From the NCBI GenBank assembly GCA_030639705.1, contig DAOWKX010000132.1:1-5422 (forward strand): DNA of 5,422 bases. The letters run 5' to 3'. Source of the stretch: Candidatus Aminicenantota bacterium (GTDB lineage Bacteria; Acidobacteriota; Aminicenantia; UBA2199). The notes beneath the pieces are model-generated. The model made no database searches, had not been told where the DNA came from, and was given only the letters and a program-made list of their open reading frames with translations. Position 1 is the stretch's first letter; every line of letters begins with the position of its first letter. A program made the translations under genes and the position numbers. Positions 1 to 5,136 of the stretch are shown in pieces.

Positions 1-263
1 GGTTAAAACCGGATGTGGTGATGTTTGGAGAAGGATTACCCCAGCAGGCTCTGAATAAAGCCTGGGAGGCTGCCCGAACCTGTGATACTTTTATGGTGGT
101 GGGAAGTTCTCTGGTGGTGTATCCGGCAGCACAAATTCCCCTGGCTGCCAAAGAAAATGGAGCCACCCTGTTGATCATCAACATCGATCCCACTCCCATG
201 GATGATATGGCCGACCTGGTGATCCATCAAAAGGCAACTGAGGTTTTATCCAGATTTATATAG
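1..263 (+). CDS. Sir2-family NAD-dependent protein deacylase, C-terminal part (5' truncated by window edge)
   Basis: The first complete codon is at position 3, and the frame runs LKPDVVMFGEGLP to a TAG stop. This is the C-terminal part of the Rossmann half of a class III (sirtuin) deacylase, which removes acyl groups from protein lysines using NAD+. Visible landmarks are the P-x-V-V-x-F-G-E strand that contacts substrate, the VVGSSLVVYPAA segment (the family's GTSL-x-V-x-P-A region that binds NAD ribose), and IINIDPTPMDD...ADLVIHQKATEVL, matching the usual 'IN-x-(E/D)-x-T...D' NAD-binding end. The catalytic His and the four zinc Cys lie upstream, outside the window, so activity cannot be judged. 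The protein ends at the normal sirtuin C-terminus with no extension. It most resembles CobB-type housekeeping sirtuins rather than defence SIR2 NADases. The next gene converges on it, 23 bp away, with no convincing terminator between them. Confidence 0.93.
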   Translation, partial: LKPDVVMFGEGLPQQALNKAWEAARTCDTFMVVGSSLVVYPAAQIPLAAKENGATLLIINIDPTPMDDMADLVIHQKATEVLSRFI

Positions 264-286
264 TCCCAACGGGATAATAATGGAGA

Positions 287-1180
287 TCATGCATTATATA
301 CAGACCTGACCATGGATTCCAGGTTCATGATCAGTATATCCCGGGGTCCCATGAAGGAAATATTGGGAAATTCCTGTTCATATATCAGTTCCGATACTTG
401 GATCACATCTCTACCGTCGGCCAGGTATTCTCGGATAGTGTTCCTGACTTCTCTGGTTTTTTGGAGCGAAGCTTCCAAAAATGACTTGACCCGGGCCTTT
501 CCCTTTACCGGTTTGTTGTGGGGCAAGGCCATCACTTCGACCTCGAGTTCCAGCAGTGATCGGATGGAGTTCTCGTAGTCCGAATAACTGGAAAAGAAAA
601 GGGGCCGGATGGTGCTGTCCGGTTCCATTAAACCTGCCGCATCCCCGGGAAAGAGGATATTTCCCGGATGGAGCAGAAAGGCAATAGAGCATCTGGTGTG
701 TCCCGGAGTATCAATGACTTCAATATGGCTTTTGCTGGATATTGAGATGGATTCCGCTGGTTGGACTGCGGAAAGGTGTTTTAATGTGGAAAAGCAAATA
801 TCCGAATCATCCCCAATCAGTTTTTTAAAACCCTGGTTCATCTGATCGATCATTTGGATCACCTTTGGCTTTTTTAGCAATTCAGTGGTACGTGTTGAGG
901 CCAGCACATCAAAATCGTATTGCTGTTGCAGGAAGTGGGCACCACCGGTATGGTCCCAGTGGGAATGGGTGAGCAGCAAGGTATCGATTCTTGGCTGTTT
1001 CTGACCAATAGTCTTATATAAAATCCCGGATATTTTTTCAAAAAATTCCGGGGCCCTGGCAGCAGGTCCGGAATCAATGAGGTAATTTTTATCACCCAAT
1101 ATGATATATAAGGGAAAGGTGCGGTCGTAAATCACCACCACCCGTTCATCAATAAAATCATAGGTTTTTTCTTTAACCAT
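287..1180 (-). CDS. Metallo-beta-lactamase-fold hydrolase (LACTB2/glyoxalase II-like)
   Basis: The protein is 297 residues and cytoplasmic, with no signal peptide. The metal site is complete: HSHWDH (His72, His74, Asp76, His77), His161 in DTPGHT, Asp180 in FPGDAAG and His221 in ALPHN. This is the order of a two-zinc MBL-fold hydrolase. LIDSGPA (about 35-41) is the usual second-strand Asp motif. The C-terminal ~75 residues are helical and charged, resembling the C-terminal domain of LACTB2-like proteins. Thioesters, nucleic acids or other esters are possible substrates; the sequence does not decide. I start at the ATG at 1180. AAAGGA lies 7 nt upstream of it, and a near-consensus promoter ends about 28 nt upstream. 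The frame stays open to 1381, but that 67-residue extension crosses the promoter and a repeat element and has no family similarity I recognise. The gene converges with the Sir2 gene and diverges from the radical SAM gene, so it is probably monocistronic. Confidence 0.9.
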   Translation of the reverse strand: MVKEKTYDFIDERVVVIYDRTFPLYIILGDKNYLIDSGPAARAPEFFEKISGILYKTIGQKQPRIDTLLLTHSHWDHTGGAHFLQQQYDFDVLASTRTTELLKKPKVIQMIDQMNQGFKKLIGDDSDICFSTLKHLSAVQPAESISISSKSHIEVIDTPGHTRCSIAFLLHPGNILFPGDAAGLMEPDSTIRPLFFSSYSDYENSIRSLLELEVEVMALPHNKPVKGKARVKSFLEASLQKTREVRNTIREYLADGRDVIQVSELIYEQEFPNISFMGPRDILIMNLESMVRSVYNA

Positions 1181-1187
1181 CACCTTT

Positions 1188-1193
1188 TCCTTT
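1188..1193 (-). promoter_or_regulatory. Ribosome binding site that fixes the start of the MBL hydrolase gene
   Basis: On the minus strand AAAGGA is followed by 7 nt and then the ATG at 1180-1178. This supports the short start over the ATG at 1381, which has no comparable site and lies upstream of the promoter. Confidence 0.7.
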
Positions 1194-1207
1194 AATAAAT
1201 AAAACAC

Positions 1208-1236
1208 ATTATAGGGTTTATTCTTGCTGAAGTCAA
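1208..1236 (-). promoter_or_regulatory. Sigma-70-type promoter of the MBL hydrolase gene
   Basis: On the minus strand TTGACT (1236-1231) and a perfect TATAAT (1213-1208) are separated by exactly 17 bp. The predicted transcription start is near 1201, giving a leader of about 20 nt before the ATG at 1180. A near-consensus site at this distance suggests strong, possibly constitutive transcription. It lies inside the false upstream extension of the hydrolase frame. No operator-like dyad overlaps it. Confidence 0.8.
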
Positions 1237-1307
1237 AACAGATTTGATGTAGAATTGTATTGCGGAATTTATCTTCTCGTGTAGCCCGTCGTATTGTCCT
1301 ATGGATC

Positions 1308-1393
1308 AGTAAATTATCGATTAAATTTTTGAACTCGCTTCGCTCAGACAGAAAAAAATTGCCCCCTAAATAAGGGGACATCGATAATTTACT
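1308..1393. repeat. 86-bp element with perfect 14-bp terminal inverted repeats (MITE-like)
   Basis: The left arm AGTAAATTATCGAT (1308-1321) and the right arm ATCGATAATTTACT (1380-1393) are exact reverse complements. The 58-bp interior has a GC-rich motif, CTCGCTTCGCTCAG (1335-1348), and a 5-bp CCCCT/AGGGG core hairpin that extends to 7 bp counting one G-T pair (1361-1379). The element is too short to code for a transposase, so it would be a non-autonomous element or a structured repeat. No clear target-site duplication is seen; only a TC dinucleotide flanks both ends. It lies 72 bp upstream of the -35 box of the hydrolase promoter. It encodes the SERSEF-like stretch in the false N-terminal extension of the hydrolase frame. 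Whether it is repeated in the genome cannot be seen here. Confidence 0.65.
1352..1379 (-). terminator. Terminator-like hairpin inside the 86-bp element
   Basis: Read on the minus strand, GTCCCCT pairs with AGGGGGC (7 bp, one G-T pair) around a 5-nt TATTT loop. An AA dinucleotide and a run of seven T (1358-1352) follow. The shape fits an intrinsic terminator for minus-strand transcription, which would shield the hydrolase promoter from readthrough. No minus-strand gene ends just upstream of it, so it may simply be part of the element. Confidence 0.4.
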
Positions 1394-1472
1394 TCAATAC
1401 TCCTGAGGCTCCCATCGAAGAAAAATTCCTCCATTTAATATTACAGCTGTTATCTTTCATCTTATTTATTTT

Positions 1473-1532
1473 GAATTTTGAACATTTGGATTTTGTGCTT
1501 GTTTCGAATTTAGTGCTTAATGCTTCGAATTT
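1473..1532 (+). repeat. Dispersed AT-rich repeat, copy A
   Basis: This 60-bp stretch matches 2671-2723 with about four mismatches and one 7-nt insertion (TGTGCTT, 1494-1500). It contains heptamer-like units of the form N-(G/A)-TGCTT at 1494-1500, 1512-1518 and 1519-1525, between GAATTT blocks. The insertion equals one unit, as expected from slipped-strand gain or loss. It supplies the first ~20 codons of a false N-terminal extension (from 1471) of the radical SAM frame. Its right edge overlaps the -35 box of that gene's promoter. Confidence 0.75.
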
Positions 1533-1559
1533 GAAATTAGGTAACATTGGTTGTATAAT
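1531..1559 (+). promoter_or_regulatory. Sigma-70-type promoter of the radical SAM gene, predicted near-leaderless
   Basis: TTGAAA (1531-1536) and a perfect TATAAT (1554-1559) are separated by exactly 17 bp. The expected transcription start is at 1566-1567, which coincides with the ATG at 1567, so the mRNA would have no leader or a single-nucleotide one. This agrees with the lack of a Shine-Dalgarno sequence before that ATG. The -35 hexamer straddles the right edge of dispersed repeat copy A, so the repeat may have helped build this promoter. Confidence 0.65.
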
Positions 1560-1566
1560 TTCTTTG

Positions 1567-2487
1567 ATGTATGATTTTCCTCCTTATAGGCCTCCCAGCG
1601 AAGCCCATTCCGCCCTGATACGGGTTACCCGCGGATGTCCTTGGAACCACTGTACCTTCTGCGGCATGTATAAAAACAGCCCTTTTGAAATTCGGTCACT
1701 GGAAGAAATAAAAAATGATATTTCAATGATGGCTGAAATGTTTCCACTCAGCCGGACTGTTTTTATCGGGGATTCCGGTAGTCTGTTGCACCCGGATATT
1801 CTGAAAATTGTTCAATATATAGCCAAAGCCATTCCGGGGTTAAAGAGCATCCCCTCCTATGGCCGGGCCCTGACCCTGATGAAAAAAAAGGATTCCGATC
1901 TGTCAGAACTGAAAAAAGCCGGTCTTACCCGTGTTCATGTGGGTCTGGAATCCGGTGATCCAGTGGTGTTAAAAAACATTAAAAAAGGAGCCACTCCGGA
2001 CATTATCATTAAGGGTGGACAGAAAGCTAAAGCAGCTGGTTTTGAACTCTGTTTATATGTGCTTTGTGGCATCGGCGGTAATGATCGTTGGCAGCAACAT
2101 GCTGATGGAACCGCCCGGGTTATCAATGCAGTCAATCCTGATTTTGTGAGATTGAGAACCCTGTCACTGGTTTCCAATGCACCGCTTTATAACACCTGGA
2201 AAGCAGGAGATTTCATTCCCATTTCTCCCTTAAACCGTTTAACAGAAACCCGGCGGCTGGTAGAAAAAATCGATGTCAGGGGGGAGTGTGAACTTGCCAG
2301 CGATCATCTGACCAATTATCTCTGGTCCGGAGAGGGAATTGTCTATCAGGGAGTGGATGGAATGCTCCCCCGGGATAAAGATAAAATGCTGGCTCTTATT
2401 GATGAAGCCATCGAGTATATCGAAAAAAGAGATGATATTATGGATGCCAACATGCTGGTTCAACAGGGAGTCATTCAGAGATTGTAG
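1567..2487 (+). CDS. Radical SAM protein (COG1032-like, MYDFPPYRPPSEA family)
   Basis: The protein is 306 residues. It carries an iron-sulfur motif GCPWNHCTFC (Cys24, Cys29, Cys32; C-x4-C-x2-C). This spacing is one residue longer than the classical C-x3-C-x2-C but, as I recall, usual in this subgroup, whose members read TRGC-x4-C-TFC-x-MY. FIGDSGSLLHP (66-76) and HVGLESGDP (124-132, the SAM-contacting 'GxESG' strand) mark a TIM-barrel radical SAM core, followed by CLYVLCGIGG (161-170). There is no separate B12-binding or SPASM Cys-rich domain. The enzyme should cleave S-adenosylmethionine to a 5'-deoxyadenosyl radical; the substrate is unknown. I start at the ATG at 1567 (MYDFPPYRPP), where family similarity begins. 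The frame is open back to a TTG at 1471, but those 32 codons translate a dispersed repeat and the promoter. The gene is probably monocistronic, followed by hairpin-rich repeats. Confidence 0.9.
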   Translation: MYDFPPYRPPSEAHSALIRVTRGCPWNHCTFCGMYKNSPFEIRSLEEIKNDISMMAEMFPLSRTVFIGDSGSLLHPDILKIVQYIAKAIPGLKSIPSYGRALTLMKKKDSDLSELKKAGLTRVHVGLESGDPVVLKNIKKGATPDIIIKGGQKAKAAGFELCLYVLCGIGGNDRWQQHADGTARVINAVNPDFVRLRTLSLVSNAPLYNTWKAGDFIPISPLNRLTETRRLVEKIDVRGECELASDHLTNYLWSGEGIVYQGVDGMLPRDKDKMLALIDEAIEYIEKRDDIMDANMLVQQGVIQRL

Positions 2488-2504
2488 GAATTCAAACTGA
2501 TGAA

Positions 2505-2524
2505 ACGCAAACCGTAAAAAGTGA
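2505..2524 (+). repeat. Left arm of a degenerate inverted repeat pair
   Basis: ACGCAAACCGT followed by AAAAAGTGA matches the reverse complement of 2727-2753 (ACGTAAATCGT, 7 extra bases, AAAAAGTAA) at 17 of 20 positions. It lies 16 bp outside the 97-bp MITE-like element. It looks like one member of a family built from short GTGAA/GTAAA units, in the opposite orientation to its partner. Confidence 0.45.
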
Positions 2525-2540
2525 AGAGTGATTGGATAAC

Positions 2541-2637
2541 TGTAGGGGCGAATGGCAATTCGCCCGATTATTGTTATTGATTTTTCATACATTAATGAAA
2601 TGGTTTCTAGCTGGGCAAACCGCCGTTTGCCCCTACA
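2541..2637. mobile_element. 97-bp MITE-like element with 12-bp terminal inverted repeats and a hairpin at each end
   Basis: The ends are TGTAGGGGCGAA (2541-2552) and TTTGCCCCTACA (2626-2637), inverted repeats matching at 11 of 12 positions. Each end also folds on itself. GGGCGAAT/ATTCGCCC (2546-2553 with 2558-2565) closes a GGCA loop, and GGGCAAAC/GTTTGCCC (2613-2620 with 2625-2632) closes a CGCC loop; both stems are perfect 8-bp. The AT-rich centre has no coding potential. From memory, elements with TGTAGGGGC...GCCCCTACA ends are widespread in environmental bacteria; this was not checked against a database. There is no transposase and no clear target duplication, so it is non-autonomous or a relic. 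Its place between two convergent genes is typical of such palindromic repeats, and it may act as a bidirectional terminator. Confidence 0.75.
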
Positions 2638-2670
2638 ATCTCGTTATTATAAATCAAATTTTTGTGTTTG

Positions 2671-2723
2671 GAATTTTGAACATTTAGATTTGTTTCGAAT
2701 TTGGTGCTTAGTGCTTCGGATTT
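2671..2723 (+). repeat. Dispersed AT-rich repeat, copy B
   Basis: This 53-bp stretch aligns to 1473-1532, same orientation, about 1.2 kb away. The match runs through GAATTTTGAACATTT, GTTTCGAATTT and GTGCTTAGTGCTTCGGATTT. It differs by about four A/G substitutions and lacks one heptamer unit (TGTGCTT). The substitutions are all transitions, and no reading frame is preserved between copies, which fits a non-coding repeat. Confidence 0.75.
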
Positions 2724-2726
2724 TAG

Positions 2727-2753
2727 TTACTTTTTACTATTCACGATTTACGT
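2727..2753 (-). repeat. Right arm of a degenerate inverted repeat pair
   Basis: On the minus strand ACGTAAATCGT, GAATAGT and AAAAAGTAA match the left arm at 2505-2524, apart from the 7-nt block GAATAGT, which that arm lacks. It abuts the right end of dispersed repeat copy B, so the repeat families are stacked almost without gaps. Confidence 0.45.
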
Positions 2754-2843
2754 TTTTTTATCCAGAACCGAAAGAGCTTCCAGTGAAAGGGAAAAAACCT
2801 CCGGTTAAATAAAATCTGACATTGACAGCATAATCTCCGGCAG

Positions 2844-3956
2844 TTAAAAGGATTCGTCTCCTTCCATGTAAATTCCGCTGCTGTTTCTTCCCCAGCCGAA
2901 ATCCATGCGGGCGTTGATGGATTCCCGCTTATTATAAAGATATCTCAGCCCGAAACCCAGGCTGTAATTGAAATTATTGATATCCAGATGATTGAGCTGG
3001 TCAGCCACCTGCCCCACAGAGGCGAAAACAGACACACTTACCCGCCAGAAAATCGGAATTCGCCATTCCCCCTGTAAAAGGAGAAGATGTTTGTCCCGGA
3101 AACGGCCGGTATAGTATCCGCGTAAATGGTGACCACCACCGAGTTGACTCATCAGAATGAAAGGTACATCGCCGTATTGAGATTCAAGAAGCAGTTGAAG
3201 CGCAATAACCTGTTTGCGGGGCAGGGGGAGGTATTTGCGCAGATTTATGGATAAACAGGAAAAATCACAGCTACTGCCCAGGCTGTTATGATAGAAAGTG
3301 TAAAGAACTTCACACAATTCACCATTCCTGGGATAAAAAATATGATCTCTGGTATCATAAATGAATCGCAGTCCTAGGCCGGAAGCTGTACCGCTATTAC
3401 AGCCCGGGATGGTGCCGCTGTCAAGGAGGCCTCCAGCTTCTTTTTCAATCAGTTTCCAATTGAATAGATGAAAATGGAAGCCAAGATGAAAGCCTTTATT
3501 GATATGGCGATCCAGACTCAGGTCGATTTCCCATGATCGGGAGGTATAGGCTTCCTCAGAGTCCAGTCTGGTCTGGTTTCCAATGCCGTAAAACAAATCC
3601 GGGAATTTTCGAAAATCCAAATCCGAGTACAGATGCCATTTATTTTCAGCCAGGTAAATATTGGATATCAATTTGGTGATAAACTGTTTTTTTAGAGTAT
3701 AGATGACCTCGGGGGAAATGGTTGACGGCCGGGTCAGGAGTTTATTCTTTCCGGTTCTAAAGATGGTTTTAACCTGGGCTCCGAACGCCAGCGAGGTCTG
3801 CGGCCGGTAAAACAGCACGGGCAGGGGAAGGAACTGGGTTTTAAACCTTGATTCTTTGTCTTTTTGCGGTTCAGATCCGAAAATAACCGATGCGATGCTT
3901 ATGATTATCACCAGCAGTACCGATAGAATCCGTAATTGTCCTTGCCTTGAATCCAT
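2844..3956 (-). CDS. BamA/TamA-family outer-membrane beta-barrel protein (bacterial surface antigen fold)
   Basis: The protein is 370 residues. Residues 1-27 form a signal peptide: a basic start (MDSRQGQLR), a hydrophobic core (ILSVLLVIIISIASVIFG) and a probable cleavage before SEPQKD. The rest alternates polar and hydrophobic residues as a barrel does. Conserved blocks are YDTRDHIFYP-x-NG (about 200-211) and LGGGHHLRGYYTGRFRD (272-287), whose (V/L)RGY is the loop-6 motif of Omp85 barrels, then LLLLQGEWRIPIF and FASVGQVAD. The chain ends in Phe, as expected of a barrel signal. There are no POTRA repeats, so this is a stand-alone barrel rather than BamA itself; its cargo is unknown. Four Cys (186, 215, 230, 234) are unusual for an outer-membrane protein. 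I chose the ATG at 3956, with GGA 7 nt upstream, over the in-frame TTG at 3968, which overlaps that site. It has its own promoter and probably forms a single-gene unit. Confidence 0.87.
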   Translation of the reverse strand: MDSRQGQLRILSVLLVIIISIASVIFGSEPQKDKESRFKTQFLPLPVLFYRPQTSLAFGAQVKTIFRTGKNKLLTRPSTISPEVIYTLKKQFITKLISNIYLAENKWHLYSDLDFRKFPDLFYGIGNQTRLDSEEAYTSRSWEIDLSLDRHINKGFHLGFHFHLFNWKLIEKEAGGLLDSGTIPGCNSGTASGLGLRFIYDTRDHIFYPRNGELCEVLYTFYHNSLGSSCDFSCLSINLRKYLPLPRKQVIALQLLLESQYGDVPFILMSQLGGGHHLRGYYTGRFRDKHLLLLQGEWRIPIFWRVSVSVFASVGQVADQLNHLDINNFNYSLGFGLRYLYNKRESINARMDFGWGRNSSGIYMEGDESF

Positions 3957-3982
3957 TGTTATTTCCAAATATATAAATCATC

Positions 3983-4010
3983 ATTATATCGAATATTGTG
4001 TTTATTGCAA
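3983..4010 (-). promoter_or_regulatory. Sigma-70-type promoter of the outer-membrane barrel gene
   Basis: On the minus strand TTGCAA (4010-4005) and a perfect TATAAT (3988-3983) are 16 bp apart. The predicted start is near 3976, a 20-nt leader before the ATG at 3956, very like the leader predicted for the MBL gene. An 8-bp palindrome, CTGATCAG (4025-4032), lies 14 bp upstream; an operator role for it is only a possibility. Confidence 0.65.
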
Positions 4011-4108
4011 GTATGGAAATTGAGCTGATCAGTGCCTGCTTTTAAACAAATTTCAATACTTCAAAAAACCATCCCTTTTTTCTTTTTTTATATTATTGTA
4101 ATAAACTT

Positions 4109-5092
4109 TTAATACTCTTTGACTTCCAGTTGCTCATACAAATCCAGGTATAATTCGTTGGCCCATTTCTGGTGTTCTTTTATTGCCAACTCAAAATTGT
4201 ACCAATGAGAATCTTCAAAGCCTCTTTTCCAATGATATTTATAAGGAAAAATTATTATCACTTTGGTTTCCACTGCCTTTTCAAACCAATCATTTTTATC
4301 ATAATCTTTGAAGCTGGATATCAGTTCTTGGTAATTATTTATCCTTTCAGTTTTTCGAAGATTTTTTCCTTTAAAATCCTCTCCAATGGCCTTTATTAGA
4401 TCATTTTTCAATGTCTTCCAGTCATCTTCGGTCCTGGATATCATTCCATCCGGTTTTAAATAATATCTGAATCTTTTGAAAATAAATTCCGCAGCCTCTA
4501 AAAATCGGTCAGTATTATGAATATCTCTATTTTTTTTAATCAACCGCCCGTCGTTCCACATTAATCCTGGAATATCGGGCTGATGTTGTGCATCTGCATG
4601 CCCAATATTTGGCATGAGTTTTTCTATTATGCCTTTTCTGACACCTCCCAGGCCATTGATGTAATCAAGATAACCGACAAAGTTCTGATGGGCCCAGGTA
4701 TCTGCATAACTATGTGTGCAGATACCTATACGGTATAGATTTTTTGTAGACAGAGCAGCATCAAACATTTTATTGGCATTTGAACTGTTGGGAGTTGTGT
4801 TTAAAACATGAAGTTTGCCATCCTTGCGTTGGGCTGATTCACAATCATAGTCTCCCGGAATAAAATGAAAACATGGGTAAATACGCATTAATTTTTCTTT
4901 TGGCTTGGTTATATCAATCGTCTGTGAGATGTAATTTTTAAATTCGTCGGATTCTCCTTTATTAATTTCAAAACGCATTGTATTATTGTCTACATATTGT
5001 GATGAGTAGGCGATAATATAGCTTTCATCATCACTAAATCCTGCTCGTTGAGCTATAATATTGACCATATAATAATGAAACTCAATATCCAT
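4109..5092 (-). CDS. DUF6765-like protein, putative metal-dependent hydrolase of unknown function
   Basis: The protein is 327 residues with no signal peptide or membrane segment, so it is probably cytoplasmic. The start MDIEFHYYM...RAGF followed by AYSSQYVD is what I recall from the DUF6765 family; the function is unknown. Candidate metal ligands occur in order: Asp2, His6, Asp35 (SSQYVD), His76 (FHFIPGD), then H-x3-D-x3-H in GICTHSYADTWAHQNF (His127, Asp131, His135), then His165, His170 and Asp173 in GHADAQHQPD. This spread resembles the tri-zinc ligand order of P1/S1 nuclease and zinc phospholipase C; that link is inference. The C-terminal third is charged, helical and lacks obvious ligands. 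The ATG at 5092 sits 6 nt from a perfect ribosome site; the tandem ATG at 5095 is only 3 nt away and less likely. The gene is visibly more AT-rich than its neighbours, as is the DNA on both sides, which hints at separate origin. The barrel gene downstream has its own promoter. Confidence 0.75.
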   Translation of the reverse strand: MDIEFHYYMVNIIAQRAGFSDDESYIIAYSSQYVDNNTMRFEINKGESDEFKNYISQTIDITKPKEKLMRIYPCFHFIPGDYDCESAQRKDGKLHVLNTTPNSSNANKMFDAALSTKNLYRIGICTHSYADTWAHQNFVGYLDYINGLGGVRKGIIEKLMPNIGHADAQHQPDIPGLMWNDGRLIKKNRDIHNTDRFLEAAEFIFKRFRYYLKPDGMISRTEDDWKTLKNDLIKAIGEDFKGKNLRKTERINNYQELISSFKDYDKNDWFEKAVETKVIIIFPYKYHWKRGFEDSHWYNFELAIKEHQKWANELYLDLYEQLEVKEY

Positions 5093-5098
5093 CATCCA

Positions 5099-5106
5099 CC
5101 TCCTTT
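5099..5106 (-). promoter_or_regulatory. Strong Shine-Dalgarno site of the DUF6765-like gene
   Basis: AAAGGAGG on the minus strand is fully complementary to the usual 16S rRNA tail. It is 3 nt from the first ATG (5095) and 6 nt from the second (5092), so the second ATG is favoured. It is by far the strongest ribosome site in the window. Confidence 0.75.
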
Positions 5107-5108
5107 AA

Positions 5109-5136
5109 ATTATAAACAATTTTATTATTTATTCAA
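5109..5136 (-). promoter_or_regulatory. Possible sigma-70-type promoter of the DUF6765-like gene
   Basis: On the minus strand TTGAAT (5136-5131) and TATAAT (5114-5109) are 16 bp apart. The expected start near 5102 would fall inside the Shine-Dalgarno sequence (5106-5099) and remove part of it. So either the start is used slightly upstream, or the true promoter is another of the many AT-rich hexamers between 5115 and 5200. The DNA here is so AT-rich that chance matches are likely. Confidence 0.35.

Larger units (their letters stand above)
1181..1566. other. 386-bp divergent intergenic region with promoters and repeats
   Basis: This spacer separates the start codons of the MBL hydrolase (-) and the radical SAM gene (+). 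From left to right it holds the hydrolase promoter (1208-1236), an 86-bp inverted-ended element (1308-1393), unremarkable AT-rich sequence (1394-1472), copy A of the dispersed repeat (1473-1532) and the radical SAM promoter (1531-1559). Both flanking genes have open frames running into it from their true starts. I regard these as chance openness, because they translate promoter and repeat DNA. Confidence 0.75.
2488..2843. other. 356-bp convergent intergenic region filled with nested repeats
   Basis: The region lies between the stop codons of the radical SAM gene (+) and the outer-membrane barrel gene (-). It holds a degenerate inverted pair (2505-2524 with 2727-2753) enclosing a 97-bp MITE-like element (2541-2637) and copy B of a dispersed repeat (2671-2723). 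The remainder (2754-2843) has no clear repeat. A plus-strand open frame across 2552-2812 translates repeat DNA and is not a credible gene. The paired hairpins are the best candidates for stopping transcription from both sides. Confidence 0.7.

Noticed and set aside
1..263. Sir2 gene as part of an antiphage defence island
   Set aside because: The visible end matches housekeeping deacylases. No toxin, TIR, nuclease or helicase partner lies nearby, and the next gene is convergent.
263..286. TCCC-AAC-GGGA hairpin between the convergent Sir2 and MBL genes
   Set aside because: Only 4 bp of stem and no T-run on either strand; not a credible terminator.
411..692. Second minus-strand open frame inside the MBL hydrolase
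   Set aside because: It lies in another frame of a gene with an intact metal site; the overlapping frame has no recognisable motif.
1935..2177. Minus-strand open frame inside the radical SAM gene
   Set aside because: Antisense shadow of a conserved coding region, with no independent promoter or ribosome site.
2792..2806. AACC-GGA-GGTT hairpin followed by T residues, downstream of the barrel gene on the minus strand
   Set aside because: A 4-bp stem with a 3-nt loop is too weak to call as a terminator, although a T-run follows.
2552..2812. Plus-strand open frame of 86 codons, ending in a protein-like Pro/Lys-rich tail
   Set aside because: It translates the MITE-like element and dispersed repeat copy B, lacks a ribosome site, and changes composition at repeat borders. 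The tail (PEPKELPVKGKKPPVK) could be a gene remnant, but it is too short to claim.
4172..4399. Plus-strand frame rich in Phe and Ile opposite the DUF6765-like gene
   Set aside because: Hydrophobic composition is what the antisense of Lys/Glu/Asn-rich AT codons gives; no ribosome site and no family pattern.
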